DNA from: Fibrella aestuarina BUZ 2
GTDB taxonomy: Bacteria; Bacteroidota; Bacteroidia; Cytophagales; Spirosomataceae
DNA: 64,000 nucleotides
Assembly (NCBI RefSeq): GCF_000331105.1
Contig: NC_020054.1
Coordinates: forward strand, 4,452,257-4,516,256
Direction: 5' to 3'
The notes beneath the pieces were generated by a model, which was given only the letters and a program-made list of their open reading frames with translations, was not told the DNA's origin and made no database searches. Numbering within the stretch: the stretch's first letter is position 1; every line of letters begins with the position of its first letter. This document shows positions 44,201 to 52,930 of this stretch, in pieces. The position numbers were made by a program, and so were the translations under genes.

Positions 44201-44573
44201 GCATGGCGTAGTAATAGCCGTTCTGGGAGACCGAATAGATGTAGCCTACGCCGGTCTGACCGGGGGTTTTCACGCCGGGCAGCTGCTTCCAGAGGTAGCC
44301 ATTGCACTGCACCATCGGGGCCGTCAGGGCGGTTAGCCCGGCGGGCGAAGCTACGTAGGGCAGTTGCAAAAGGGCGACGGCCTCCACGTCGGCCATGGTG
44401 GGCAGGTTGGTGGTCGTCGATATGGGCCGGCTGAATTCGGTATACTGAAGCCGGCCGGTGGCCGGATCGCGTTTCCAGCGTTGAGCCTGAGCCGATGGCA
44501 GGGTAGCAAACAGGAGGAGAATGAAGCCAATAAGGCTACGAACATGGAACATATAGAGGGATTGGTTAGTCAA
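41229..44573 (-). CDS. Tail fibre/spike with beta-helix and a signal-peptide-like N-terminus
   Basis: 1114 aa, or 1107 from an ATG at 44552. The N-terminus SLIGFILLLFATLPSAQAQ looks like a cleavable signal peptide, which is odd for a phage structural protein. Residues about 130-620 read as a right-handed beta-helix (MFGAKGDRTTDD, then many N-x-I turns such as IVGNDIREC and VVTDNTIRQ), as in polysaccharide-binding or -degrading spikes. Three YTTQ-x-QNDSR repeats near residue 790-820 form a fibre stalk. The C-terminus has hexapeptide-like turns (GNSAGNYAM, GTSAGLNNVGN). It probably contacts and perhaps cuts the host capsule. Confidence 0.75.
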   Translation of the reverse strand: MTNQSLYMFHVRSLIGFILLLFATLPSAQAQRWKRDPATGRLQYTEFSRPISTTTNLPTMADVEAVALLQLPYVASPAGLTALTAPMVQCNGYLWKQLPGVKTPGQTGVGYIYSVSQNGYYYAMQAPALTPAMFGAKGDRTTDDVDALRRLGVAGTILGKPVLIPADYRGRITDQWTLPGSLTMVMESGSEIWLDNTSPAKRLIYTGYSLSLTGSGHLTGSWSKTGQFSAAVKNSQISSQDLVRVEAPNDRMIDVDIRGIKFRRAGDWAIVVTQQSRPGNRFRSINIVGNDIRECYHGIHLNNLDNPEHMVDAVVTDNTIRQTAMGIPGLSFNLSEGTGNGLVGWGQLKNLKLLNNTVDSCGRMGVELFLPGDHVHLKGWYNYGLQIVGNRISNCGYFDLSQQGNYNYIARNSLSNWHTDYIEMLGNGTIVEKNILDGVGFSTTSNDRGAYPADDRNNLIVRQNSFKQRSWQMQLIEATYSEGIVIEENTLDLIERRANVLGLRSPIQVQNCLNAVVRNNRIKASYPFMYNFWNFGGNVNLTADGDQLELTGYPSDSLAGIISLNYNRNSTIRNFRVKTDAPFRMRFNVFDVLHYPLAGLYSYVWTGTAFVTTPLAAASVQTTPPVSPATNATYWLGDTPTGDWAGQKWKLAKWTGSAWLFSPVTDIFPYASGPTKEPLYSRSGLPTRASTVGTTYLLMDGPGLVNFRFDNNDFSAGGRITDNNNQTGFQLFNTRLWNVGVFNTSEPLNTNSLQVGDVQVQKTIVPPAPDLSGLLSTSQAAATYTTQSQNDSRYTTQTQNDSRYTTQAQNDVRYLRPGIPTTGFSLTPTDAAGNGTISQNGARVFHSYGTDNLFVGNSAGNYAMTGVKNVGFGPVALNKVSTGSNNASFHIAGANISTGSGNVSMGYLANGAIQSGNDNISLGVQAGNGPTSASANSANINIGTSAGLNNVGNSNQFIGYSTGQNATYNQTVVLGHNAGTMAAPGKTVTNAILIGQQAGRNAAGTTYSGVIALGSDVLNGAGNLTNVFTVSSGYTWLVGSYTLNGTAKMQVTGGLGADNVRTDKLTLTLLSGAGPPTTTQLPGSGDLLLWNNTSDNTLKLYVNQGGTIKGISFN

Positions 44574-45201
44574 AAGTGTCCGTTACGTCGACGCCCGTCA
44601 GGGCCAGAATGCGGATACCGATCTTGACATAGACGATCTCGCGCTCGGCTACGTAAGCCAGTTTCGGGCTGGGGGCCGCCAGTGCTTTCAGTCCGGCCGC
44701 CGTGGTCACGTCGACGAAGGCATCGGAACCCCGGATGCCCTCGTAGATGGTGCTGACCGACGGCACGTTGTTGGGGGGCAGCAGGTCGTAAACCAGCACG
44801 GCGGGCTCCAGCGGTGCGTTCGCCGTGAAGTTCTCGGGCTCGATTTTCCAGTTGAACGTGTAGCAGACCAGCGGATTTTTCTTACCCGAAGTCGTTTCCG
44901 ACAGCCAGAGCCGGTAACTGGAATCGATCAGTTTCGCCTTGTCGGTGGGATTGAGCCAGAGGCCCACCCGGCAGGGCCGGGCGGGCTCGCGCAGCACCAG
45001 CGCGTTGGGAATGGACACGACGATCTGGAGCGCTGCCGCCCCGCCGCCGGTCGTGTTGCGGGCGACGAAATCCCAGTGAAAGGTGCGGCCCGATACATCT
45101 TTGGGCGCTCCGTTTTCGAACAGATCGACCCATACCTCGCCGGTTTCGTCGAGTACGTACCGGTAGATCTCATCGGTAGCAATGTTGCTTCTTGAGGCCA
45201 T
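44566..45201 (-). CDS. Phage tail protein, baseplate-upper-like
   Basis: A 211-aa protein overlapping the fibre gene by 8 bp. The first 125 residues (VWVDLFENGAPKDVSGRTFH, then VLREPARPCRVGLWLNP) have the beta-sandwich feel of baseplate upper proteins such as BppU, which connect fibres to the tail tip. The C-terminal part ends near TGVDVTDTFD. Not recognised with certainty; position before the fibre supports an adaptor role. Confidence 0.45.
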   Translation of the reverse strand: MASRSNIATDEIYRYVLDETGEVWVDLFENGAPKDVSGRTFHWDFVARNTTGGGAAALQIVVSIPNALVLREPARPCRVGLWLNPTDKAKLIDSSYRLWLSETTSGKKNPLVCYTFNWKIEPENFTANAPLEPAVLVYDLLPPNNVPSVSTIYEGIRGSDAFVDVTTAAGLKALAAPSPKLAYVAEREIVYVKIGIRILALTGVDVTDTFD

Positions 45202-45208
45202 AGCCGGA

Positions 45209-46756
45209 TCAGGTTGTCGAGAAGGGAATAAAATAGAACCAAGACCCGCGCAGCGCCTCGGTGATTACCAGTTCGCCGCCAGCGGTATTAAACTTCACCT
45301 GCTCGCTGTCGCTGGCCGACAGACTGTAGTTGCCGTACAGGATGGCTCCCCGGCCCGTCTGGGCGTTATAATACTCGTAGCCCATACCCCGGTTTGCCAC
45401 GTAGCGGGTGCGCACGTAGGTACGTTCATTGCTTGCATCGCAGTAGGCTGAATCACCCGCCCCCCACACCGAGGCATAGCGCCAGGGCGTTTCCGAGCCT
45501 ACCCACGCATCGATGCGATCGAGGATGTTGCGGGCCTCGTAGGCGATGTCGTGGTTGCCCTGGGGACGCAGGGGCCAGGCGGCCGTATAACCCGCGACAT
45601 ACGTACCCGGCATATGGGCCGACAGGGCCGGATTTTCCGGGCCGAAAAACCCTTCAGGGTTGCCATTGCGCAGGCCGTTTTTCTTCTCGAAGGCCGTGGA
45701 GCCGTAGGGTGTCGGCTCGTTGTTGCTTTGGTAGCCACGCACGACGCCCGGATTGAAGCCGGTGCGGTCGCCGTCGTCCCAGCCAAAGAAATGGCCCGTT
45801 TCAACCATGCCTGCCAGCGTACCGCCGAACTGGGGCCGGAAGGGTGCCGGCGCCAGCATGTGCGTCAGGTTGAAACCTGACAGGCCCGGAGCCGGGGTTT
45901 TCAACTCACCCGACGCGCTGAACTGCTCGAAAAAGGTCGGCCAGGAAAAGATCAGGGCCTTCCGGCTGAGGATCTTCGCTTTCCGGGCGGGCTCGCTCAC
46001 TTCAGCCGCCAGGGCGATCAGGCCACGCCGCACCATCATGCCCGCCAGCGCCGTGCCACTGACAATCTCGGCCGGCGTCGATGACTGGGTGTAATAGCAC
46101 TTGATGACAATGTGCATGTACTCGGCCGCGCCGACCACATACGTGCCATCGGGCAGGTAATGGGGGATGAACGCGCGCTTCCCAAACGGCGAGTTGCGCC
46201 GCAGCCAGGCCAGGATCGCCGCATCCGAGGCTAAATCATCCGGGCCTACATTCTGCATGAAAATTGCGCCCAGATCCCCGTCGTAAGTGCCGGAATACTC
46301 CAGGCCTGCCGCCTCGCAGCGGTCGGCAATGCCTTTCTCCACCTGCCAGCACTTGGGCTCGGCGTGGTTCATGTTTACGTTGGGGTCCTTGCCTTCCCCG
46401 ATCTCATTGGCCTGAGAGGTGAAGAATAAGGCTTTACCGACCTGAAATAGATGCTCGGCGAGCTGATCACAATCCGCCACGCTCATGGTGGCCCAGGTCT
46501 TACTATGATCGTGCATCCAGGTTTCGCAGATGCTCGGACCCAGACAGGAGCCGCGTTGCTGGGTGGGCAGGGTACTCACCCCGCTGATCTCGATAGCATC
46601 AGCCCCCTGCTCGATGAAAACCGATTCAGGAATATGCGTTTTAGCCTCTACACACAGCCGTACCCGGTTGGATTTGGGATATTGGCGCTTGCCCAGCCGG
46701 GCGTAACTCATCAGGTGGCCGAAGCCCCGACTAGGCTTATAGATTCGGTATTGCAT
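45209..46756 (-). CDS. Unrecognised 515-aa phage protein in the tail-tip module
   Basis: No family recognised. The sequence is rich in aromatic and glycine residues, with phrases such as FTSQANEIGEGKDPNVNMNH, GLEYSGTYDGDLGAIFMQNV, FFGWDDGDRTGFNP and ILDRIDAWVGSETPW. The alternation of strands and acidic loops would fit a TIM-barrel glycosidase-like domain, but no catalytic motif is certain. It lies between the Ig-domain protein and the fibre-adaptor gene, so it may be a tail-tip adhesin or capsule-degrading enzyme. Inference from position and composition only. Confidence 0.4.
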   Translation of the reverse strand: MQYRIYKPSRGFGHLMSYARLGKRQYPKSNRVRLCVEAKTHIPESVFIEQGADAIEISGVSTLPTQQRGSCLGPSICETWMHDHSKTWATMSVADCDQLAEHLFQVGKALFFTSQANEIGEGKDPNVNMNHAEPKCWQVEKGIADRCEAAGLEYSGTYDGDLGAIFMQNVGPDDLASDAAILAWLRRNSPFGKRAFIPHYLPDGTYVVGAAEYMHIVIKCYYTQSSTPAEIVSGTALAGMMVRRGLIALAAEVSEPARKAKILSRKALIFSWPTFFEQFSASGELKTPAPGLSGFNLTHMLAPAPFRPQFGGTLAGMVETGHFFGWDDGDRTGFNPGVVRGYQSNNEPTPYGSTAFEKKNGLRNGNPEGFFGPENPALSAHMPGTYVAGYTAAWPLRPQGNHDIAYEARNILDRIDAWVGSETPWRYASVWGAGDSAYCDASNERTYVRTRYVANRGMGYEYYNAQTGRGAILYGNYSLSASDSEQVKFNTAGGELVITEALRGSWFYFIPFSTT

Positions 46757-46761
46757 CGGTG

Positions 46762-48888
46762 CTAGTTTTCAGCGTCAGCGAAATAGAATTGTTGGAAAGC
46801 CACCCAATCGACGGGGCAGAACGGATACGGGTCCCAGTCCTGGGGCTTGCTGCTCACGAACATCCGCCGCCAGTAGGGCAGGCCTGACAGCCCTTTGCTC
46901 TTGACGATCTGGGTGGGTTGGCCCTTGACGAACGTGCGGCCCACGATCGAATCGACAGGCACCTTGTCCATGAAGTAGTAGAACGCCTTGCCGCCCTCCA
47001 GGCCTTCGGTGGCGCTGTCGCCGGTGATGGTGATGATGTCGCCCTGCTCGGTGTAGGTCAAGGCCAGCCGGGCCGGGTTGGGGATGTAGACCCCACTGGG
47101 CGAGGGGTAGGTCATCTGCTGGTTGGCGATGGCGTCGAGCGTGATATCGCCCCCACTCGGTGGCGGCGGGGTATCGTCGAGCATAACCGTCCAGTCCGGC
47201 ATCGACACCCGATCGACGCCGGTGATCTGGTAGTAGTTCTCCCCGTTGATCAGCAGCTTCCAGGTGTAGTATTGGTCGTTGCCGGTGCCGAACTGAATCA
47301 CATCGCTCGCCACGTGCGTGTACCAGTCGCCGGCGGAGGCGGTCAGGTTGACGGTCAGGGCAGGCATACCCGCGCGGGTACGTTCCAGCACCAGCGTGGC
47401 GCCAGCAGGTACGTTGCTGATCTTGAAACGCCAGTAGTTTTTCAGCGCCTGCATGGTGCCGCCACCCCCCAGCTGGAAGTTGTCGATCTTCTCGTTTTTG
47501 TAATCGACCCGGATCAGGGAGGCGCGGCCGCCACTAATGGGCGAGACCTTGACCACACACTCGATGGTCTGGGCGCCGTTTGAGGAAATACCATCACTGG
47601 CCGTCACCTGGAACGTACCTGCGCCGGTGATTTTCACTCTATTGCCGGTACGGGTGTAGGCCGCTGCCGTCTGGGAGGTGATGACCGTCAGCGTCAGGGC
47701 ATCGCCGTCGATGTCCGTAAATAGCGTATCCAGGTCGATTTCACGGTAGCCGCCCTGCTCGATGGTAATCTCGGCGGGCAGCTTATCGGTAGCCGTTGGC
47801 GGATGGTTAACCGGCGTGGTCGACTCAGGATAGACCTGGGCCTCAGAGCCGCCGGCGTCCAGGGTGAAGAGGCTCACCCGAACCAGATCCGAGCCGCGCT
47901 TGCGGGTAGTGAGCCGCAAGGGTTTGCCGGTAGGCGGGATGCTGTTGACCCCGTTTACGTCGCCCCACAGCATGCCGTATTTGACGGTACCCGAAAACAG
48001 GCTCGGCTTTTCAAAGCCTTTACCGCCGTTGGTATCGCCTACGCGCGTCTGTGGCCCATAAACGCCAGCCTCGACGCTTTCCAGCACACTCTCCATGATG
48101 CCCCCCTCGCCGGCGTCACCGTCGACGTACACCGACAAGCTGCCCCCCGGATTGGTGGCCCGAAAAATCCGGTTAATGTTAAAATTCTGCCCGGCGGGTT
48201 TGACCACCAGCACGATCTCGACCACCAGTTCACGGCCGCCGCTCGTGGTGGCCAGCAGTGAGATCCGGTACGTACCGGCCGTGGTAGGCTTGCCCGCGAT
48301 CGTGCGCGTCGGGCCGTCGAACGACAGACCACCGGGTAGCGGGCCGTTGGCCTGCCAGCGCAGGATCGGATTGTCGGTTGCGGTGACCGTACCGGTCGGC
48401 ACAACGTAGGAAAAGGCCCCACCAACGGTGCCGATCTGATCCGGCGGCTGCGACAGGATAAGCGGGGCGGCCCCGGCCAGTGCCATTACGGCCAGCATCT
48501 TTTTGCCGTTCACCAGTTTGATCACCAGCTGCTCGGCGGCACTGGTGACCGTGGGCCAATCGCCCGACAAACCACCCACGTGCAGGCTCTGTTTGGTCGT
48601 GCGGCCCCGGCCGGCTACCTGGTCGAGCGTGGGAATCATGGCCGGGTGCAGCAGAATAGCGTCGCCCAGTTCAGCCACGAACATACAGGGCCAACTTTGC
48701 ATCGTGTCGGTGGTCGGGTCATAGGCCCGCACCGTGTAGATCTGCCCATCGACGAAGGGCGACCCGTCATAATTGGCAAGAAACTGCCGATTGGCCCCGA
48801 AGGCCTCCGGGGCAGCGGCCGGGTCGAGCGAGAAAAGCCACTCGGGCCCGGCCGGATAATCGATGGTAATGGCGTTGTTGAGGGGCAT
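46762..48888 (-). CDS. Ig/cadherin-domain tail protein
   Basis: A 708-aa protein. Residues about 140-240 match a putative Ig domain (PLPGGLSFDGPTRTIAGKPT, typical He_PIG wording). About 370-455 match a cadherin-like domain (EIDLDTLFTDIDGDALTLTV, then FQVTASDGISSNG). Such modules are common adhesive decorations on phage tails and bind surface glycans. The N-terminus (TIDYPAGPEWLFSL) may attach it to the tail. It is sandwiched between two other large tail proteins with 2-5 bp gaps. Confidence 0.65.
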   Translation of the reverse strand: MPLNNAITIDYPAGPEWLFSLDPAAAPEAFGANRQFLANYDGSPFVDGQIYTVRAYDPTTDTMQSWPCMFVAELGDAILLHPAMIPTLDQVAGRGRTTKQSLHVGGLSGDWPTVTSAAEQLVIKLVNGKKMLAVMALAGAAPLILSQPPDQIGTVGGAFSYVVPTGTVTATDNPILRWQANGPLPGGLSFDGPTRTIAGKPTTAGTYRISLLATTSGGRELVVEIVLVVKPAGQNFNINRIFRATNPGGSLSVYVDGDAGEGGIMESVLESVEAGVYGPQTRVGDTNGGKGFEKPSLFSGTVKYGMLWGDVNGVNSIPPTGKPLRLTTRKRGSDLVRVSLFTLDAGGSEAQVYPESTTPVNHPPTATDKLPAEITIEQGGYREIDLDTLFTDIDGDALTLTVITSQTAAAYTRTGNRVKITGAGTFQVTASDGISSNGAQTIECVVKVSPISGGRASLIRVDYKNEKIDNFQLGGGGTMQALKNYWRFKISNVPAGATLVLERTRAGMPALTVNLTASAGDWYTHVASDVIQFGTGNDQYYTWKLLINGENYYQITGVDRVSMPDWTVMLDDTPPPPSGGDITLDAIANQQMTYPSPSGVYIPNPARLALTYTEQGDIITITGDSATEGLEGGKAFYYFMDKVPVDSIVGRTFVKGQPTQIVKSKGLSGLPYWRRMFVSSKPQDWDPYPFCPVDWVAFQQFYFADAEN

Positions 48889-48890
48889 AG

Positions 48891-50837
48891 TTACGCGTTT
48901 GTTGGCGGCACGGTTGGCGCGACGTAGGTGGCACGGGCCCGAATAGGTTGGAGGCGGGCCAGCTGCTGGGCCAGCGCGCTCAGGCGGGTGCCGGTTTCAC
49001 TCTGCTGCTGGGTAGCCTGGGCTTTGGGGACGTACAGCTGATCGCCCAGCTGCTGGTTCAGGTAGCCCTGGGTGGCGTGGTTGCCGAAGGCGGCCACCTG
49101 CTTCATGGTCGTCAGATCGGCGGCGGTCAGCTGGCGGGCCACGGCCGGCACGGTGGCGTCGACCGAGTTGATTACCTGCGGCAGGGAGATGCTTACCGCG
49201 CCTACGGGCTGAAAGCCCGGCGGTGGCGGGGCATCGCCGGGCTCGTCATCACCCCAGTAGCTTTCCCGGTAGCGATAGACGTAGCTGAAGGCGTGGGCGT
49301 ACAGCGTTTCGCCGTCCTTGGCTTCCTTGATCGATTTACTGGCCAGGGCAATGGGCAGGGGCAGCAGGGCCGCGCCCTGACGGGCCAGCCGCAGCTTGTG
49401 GGGCGAGCGGTAGAAGTCGAACCAGCCGCGCAAATCGGCCTTCGTTCGAAACCCCGTCACCACCTCGACGCTCTGTTGCAGGGCCACGTCGTACTCGCTG
49501 TATTCGCCCTCCTGAAGGGCATAGTCGGCGGGCAGCGCCCGCTCGGCCAGTTCGCCGAAACGGTTCCACTCCGAGGCTCCTTTGCCCCAGCCGGTCAGGG
49601 TGGCCACCGCTCCGAGCGAATTCAGGTAGGCAAAGGGCCGACTCCAGGGGCGGCGGGCGTAGTCAAGCACGTAGCGATACGCCTGGCTAATGGGGCTGGA
49701 GCCACTGTAGAGGCGAACGCTGTACTCCCGCAGGTAGCGGCCGGCGGGCACCTTAGCCAGCAGGCCCAACTGAAGAGGCCCCACCGGTAGCGTGAGCTTT
49801 TCGCCCCGCGCCCAGGCTGAGGGGGCCAGCAGGTTGGTAAAGGTGGCGGTACTGTTATCGTCGAAGGTGAGGGTGCAGTCGAGCCGGACCGATGCCAGAA
49901 ACACCCGCGTGTTGAGAAACGTCAGGTACTCGGTCGCATCGGGGGCCAGGTACCGGGCGCCATCGGTACCCAGCCGCAGCGCCCGATCGGCGCCGGCCGT
50001 GGCCCCCACCAGCCGCCCGGTGAGCGAAAAACCACCGTCGGCCCGTCGGCGGTAGTCGGCTCCACCCAAGTAGGCCCAGAAGGGCTCCGTGCGCTGCATG
50101 CAGCCGGGGCGCATCGGATTGCCCCAGGCCTCACTGAAGGCCAGAAAATAGGCGCGGCCCGAGTTTTTTGAGCGCTCCAGGGCCGGCACGTTCCAGGTGG
50201 GCCAGTCCACGTCCAGCAGCGGGTGCAGCACCTCGCCCACGTCGATGGAGGCCAGCCCGGCCGCGTCCACGTCGAGCCGCTGCTCGGTGACGCGCACAAA
50301 GTCGTCAGGGTTAGTGGAGCCGCCGGGCGTTTGCATCCAGACCTCCACGTAGACGCTGTACAGGTCACGGTAGGTGGGATTGACGCCGGCCAGTGGTTGC
50401 AGCGTTAAGACGTTACCCTGCTGACCCGCGACCAGCATGTAGGCCGTACCAGGCTGGCGGGCGTCGAAGCGGATGCCGCGAAAGCGCAGAAACCCCTCGG
50501 TATCGACGTGAATACGAAAGTTGGTGAAGGCCTCCCGCAGTGGGTAGTAGTCCTTCAGGATGGCGATAATGGCCGTCAGGTGGGCGTCGGACACGTCGCC
50601 GGCCGGAATCTCGTAGGGCTCCACGGGGGTGGTGCGTACGATGAGCTCCACCAGCTGACTGCCCCAGCGCAGCACGATGTGCTGGCCCTCGACCAGGGGC
50701 GTGCCACCGAAAGCGATTTTATTGATCGCTTTGGTGCCGGTGCTGATCAGGCGGCCGTCCGCCGAAAACGTAGCCTCCATGCGGCCACCCTGGGTGAGGG
50801 CAAACAGATCGGGCGGGGTCAGCAGCGTAACGGACAT
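48891..50837 (-). CDS. Large putative tail protein
   Basis: A 648-aa protein; no family firmly recognised. The first 60 residues form a small strand domain (LLTPPDLFALTQGGRMEATF). The middle is aromatic-rich (VYVEVWMQTPGG, YRYRESYWGDDEPGDAPPPP). The C-terminal 100 residues are helical with LADLTTMKQ-like and QLGDQLYVPKAQATQQQSET segments, reminiscent of stalk/trimerisation regions. It probably belongs to the distal tail. It starts 45 bp downstream of the tail-terminator-like gene. Confidence 0.45.
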   Translation of the reverse strand: MSVTLLTPPDLFALTQGGRMEATFSADGRLISTGTKAINKIAFGGTPLVEGQHIVLRWGSQLVELIVRTTPVEPYEIPAGDVSDAHLTAIIAILKDYYPLREAFTNFRIHVDTEGFLRFRGIRFDARQPGTAYMLVAGQQGNVLTLQPLAGVNPTYRDLYSVYVEVWMQTPGGSTNPDDFVRVTEQRLDVDAAGLASIDVGEVLHPLLDVDWPTWNVPALERSKNSGRAYFLAFSEAWGNPMRPGCMQRTEPFWAYLGGADYRRRADGGFSLTGRLVGATAGADRALRLGTDGARYLAPDATEYLTFLNTRVFLASVRLDCTLTFDDNSTATFTNLLAPSAWARGEKLTLPVGPLQLGLLAKVPAGRYLREYSVRLYSGSSPISQAYRYVLDYARRPWSRPFAYLNSLGAVATLTGWGKGASEWNRFGELAERALPADYALQEGEYSEYDVALQQSVEVVTGFRTKADLRGWFDFYRSPHKLRLARQGAALLPLPIALASKSIKEAKDGETLYAHAFSYVYRYRESYWGDDEPGDAPPPPGFQPVGAVSISLPQVINSVDATVPAVARQLTAADLTTMKQVAAFGNHATQGYLNQQLGDQLYVPKAQATQQQSETGTRLSALAQQLARLQPIRARATYVAPTVPPTNA

Positions 50838-50882
50838 GGGGGCGAAATTGCCCCGCTTGCTCCCGCCCGGAAAGGAGGGCGA

Positions 50883-51389
50883 TTAGTCAACCACCGGCAG
50901 TGGGAGCGGCTCTTCGACGACCCAGCGGAACGTGTAAGCCCAGCCATACCAGTGCGTGGCCAGCGCTGGAGTTCCTTCCCCGGCCAGATTACGCATCGGC
51001 ACTTTGATGCACTCAGCTTCCAGCGGGCCCGAAATGGCATCGATCATCAGTTTGCCCAGCACCTGCTGACAGATGGCCCGGCATTCAGCGTAGGCCTTTA
51101 ACTTGTCGCTGGGTGTTTTGTCCGTCTTACGGCAGACGACAAACGAGCCCTCCAGTAGCGAGTGGTGGTAATCGGCGCCGGCGTCGTCGAAGGCGTCGGT
51201 AAACATTTCCCAAACGAGCACGTAGCCCGTGTCCGGCAGTTCCGTCTGCGCGGCGCGCTCAAACTCCTGGGGGCTGCCCAGATCCGTCACTTTCACGAAG
51301 CGGCGACGGCCGGGGCCGTGGGCGATAGAAGAAATGGCGCTGGCCACGGCTTCGCCATAGCTGAAGTAAAAGTCGATCAGGTTCGTCAT
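50883..51389 (-). CDS. Putative tail terminator-like protein
   Basis: A 168-aa alpha/beta protein (begins MTNLIDFYFSYGEAVASAIS). The size, the position between head-side genes and the tail genes, and the strands such as GYVLVWEMFTDAFDDAG would fit a tail-completion or terminator protein. This is inferred from position; no motif proves it. It starts 3 bp after the stop of the preceding gene. Confidence 0.35.
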   Translation of the reverse strand: MTNLIDFYFSYGEAVASAISSIAHGPGRRRFVKVTDLGSPQEFERAAQTELPDTGYVLVWEMFTDAFDDAGADYHHSLLEGSFVVCRKTDKTPSDKLKAYAECRAICQQVLGKLMIDAISGPLEAECIKVPMRNLAGEGTPALATHWYGWAYTFRWVVEEPLPLPVVD

Positions 51390-51391
51390 GG

Positions 51392-52180
51392 CTAGGTGTT
51401 ATAAGCCTGTTTGAGTCGTTCATTTTCGCCGATCAGGGCGTCGAGCATGGTCAGTACCAGAAACGTGGGCTGCTTTTCGAGTTCGGCGAACGTGCCCAGC
51501 GCGCCGGTTTTGCTGGCCAGATTCAGGCCCACGTCGAGCCAGCTGGTCGACTCGCCACCGGACCCGCCCGGCTTTGGTGGTTTAAAGAGGTGAGTAAACT
51601 GGTCGGGGAAGGGCTGACGGGCTCCGACGTAGCACAGATAAACGCCCTTCAATACTGCCTCGGGTAGCTGCTCCATGACGGCCTCGTGAGCAGGCAGCCG
51701 CAGCCGATCGAAGCCCAATCGTCCCCCTTCGGTTTTTTGCTGCCAGAACCGGGCGCGTGGTGCGTAGAGGGACGCCGCCAGATCGACCAGGTGTTTAGGC
51801 TGCGGTTCGTCGGTGTAGGCCAGTAGGGCGCTTTCGGCAAACATAAACGCCCCGAAGGGCAGGTAACGCAGCCCGTCGCCGGGTCCGATCCACAGCCGGC
51901 CGCCGCGAACCAGCCGTGGCAGCAGCCAGCGATCGGGCAGCGTCAGTGTCCAGTCGAGCAGCTCGCAAAGGCTGGCCAGCTGCTCAGGAGCCAGCTGCCG
52001 CAGGGCCAGATACGGGATCTTGTACCAGAGTTGCAGCAGCGCAAACTTGCCCGCCGGCGCGCCGTCGAGTTTCAGCTGCCAGGCCATGAACTGAAGAAAC
52101 TGCTTCGGGTTCAGATCAGCCCAACCAGACGGGCCCCGGTAGCGCAGTTGCCGCCGGGCCTGCATGACTACATGGTGCAT
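51392..52180 (-). CDS. Unrecognised 262-aa phage protein
   Basis: The likely start is the ATG at 52180 (or 52165), since further upstream codons translate the preceding membrane-protein gene in another frame. It is a helical protein with aromatic-rich N-terminal half (FLQFMAWQLKLDG, LLQLWYKIPYLALRQL) and a Gly/Ser linker (PPKPGGSGGESTSW) before a C-terminal helix. A structural or assembly-chaperone role is possible. It overlaps the membrane-protein gene by about 13 bp if the first ATG is used. Confidence 0.45.
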   Translation of the reverse strand: MHHVVMQARRQLRYRGPSGWADLNPKQFLQFMAWQLKLDGAPAGKFALLQLWYKIPYLALRQLAPEQLASLCELLDWTLTLPDRWLLPRLVRGGRLWIGPGDGLRYLPFGAFMFAESALLAYTDEPQPKHLVDLAASLYAPRARFWQQKTEGGRLGFDRLRLPAHEAVMEQLPEAVLKGVYLCYVGARQPFPDQFTHLFKPPKPGGSGGESTSWLDVGLNLASKTGALGTFAELEKQPTFLVLTMLDALIGENERLKQAYNT

Positions 52181-52542
52181 AGGGTCAGCAGCGACAGGCC
52201 CAGCGCAATCAGGATGCCCAATACCCCCACCGTTAGCAGCCGCGTGCGCATCTGCTGCTTTTCGGCATCCGTCGACTGGGAGTAATTGATGGCCACCACC
52301 ACGCCGGCAAACAGGGGCAGCGTCCACCAGGAGGCCGTCGTGGCGTAGTCGACGATCTGGCGGGGCATGGTTTTCGGCTGAAACAAACAGAACCAGGCCG
52401 CGATGGCGGCAAACAGCACCGTGACGGTAAACACGGTGAGCATCACCAGGTATACCCGGTTCTGGTGCGTCGAAAGCATAACCGCTACCAGCAGTAGCGT
52501 CGAGAGTGTCAGGCCGATGGCCTCAAGATGGAGTTGTGTCAT
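52168..52542 (-). CDS. Small membrane protein in the lysis region
   Basis: A 124-aa protein with four hydrophobic segments (LTLSTLLLVAVMLS, VYLVMLTVFTVTVLFAAIAAW split, LPLFAGVVVAINY, VLGILIALGLSLLTL). It overlaps the holin-like gene by 20 bp. It may be a second holin or an antiholin, or a membrane accessory protein; no family is recognised. Confidence 0.5.
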   Translation of the reverse strand: MTQLHLEAIGLTLSTLLLVAVMLSTHQNRVYLVMLTVFTVTVLFAAIAAWFCLFQPKTMPRQIVDYATTASWWTLPLFAGVVVAINYSQSTDAEKQQMRTRLLTVGVLGILIALGLSLLTLCTM

Positions 52543-52930
52543 TGGTTTTGCGAAGAGCTTGCAGCGCCGCCGCGCCTTTCAGGAGTACGTTGGTGAGCAG
52601 ATCGATCAGGAACGGAATGGGCTTCTGGCGAAACTCCGAGCCCACGGCATCGGCGCCCCCCAGCACGTCGTTGGCCCAGTAGCCACCCCAGAAGGTGGCC
52701 AGCCACATGTCGTCCCACTCCAGGTGCAGATCGAGGTAGGCGTTGGCCATGAGCATGAACCCTTTGGTCAGCGTCAGGGCGACCGGCGCGCCGGTGAGAA
52801 AGCCCAGCAGGCCCTCGACGACGGCTACCTGCCGGTTACGGGCCGCGTGGGTGCCCGACCCCAGAAAGGAGAACAGCACGGCGTAGAACAGGCCAGGCAG
52901 GGCCAGCAGCACCCGGATGAATTCATGCAT
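52523..52930 (-). CDS. Holin-like membrane protein
   Basis: A 135-aa protein with an N-terminal hydrophobic helix (VLLALPGLFYAVLFSFLGSG), a second around VVEGLLGFLTGAPVALTL and possibly a third at FLIDLLTNVLLKGAAAL. Small size and the place directly after the M15 endolysin (1-bp overlap) point to a holin, which opens the inner membrane for the endolysin. No sequence motif proves it. Confidence 0.5.
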   Translation of the reverse strand: MHEFIRVLLALPGLFYAVLFSFLGSGTHAARNRQVAVVEGLLGFLTGAPVALTLTKGFMLMANAYLDLHLEWDDMWLATFWGGYWANDVLGGADAVGSEFRQKPIPFLIDLLTNVLLKGAAALQALRKTNDTTPS

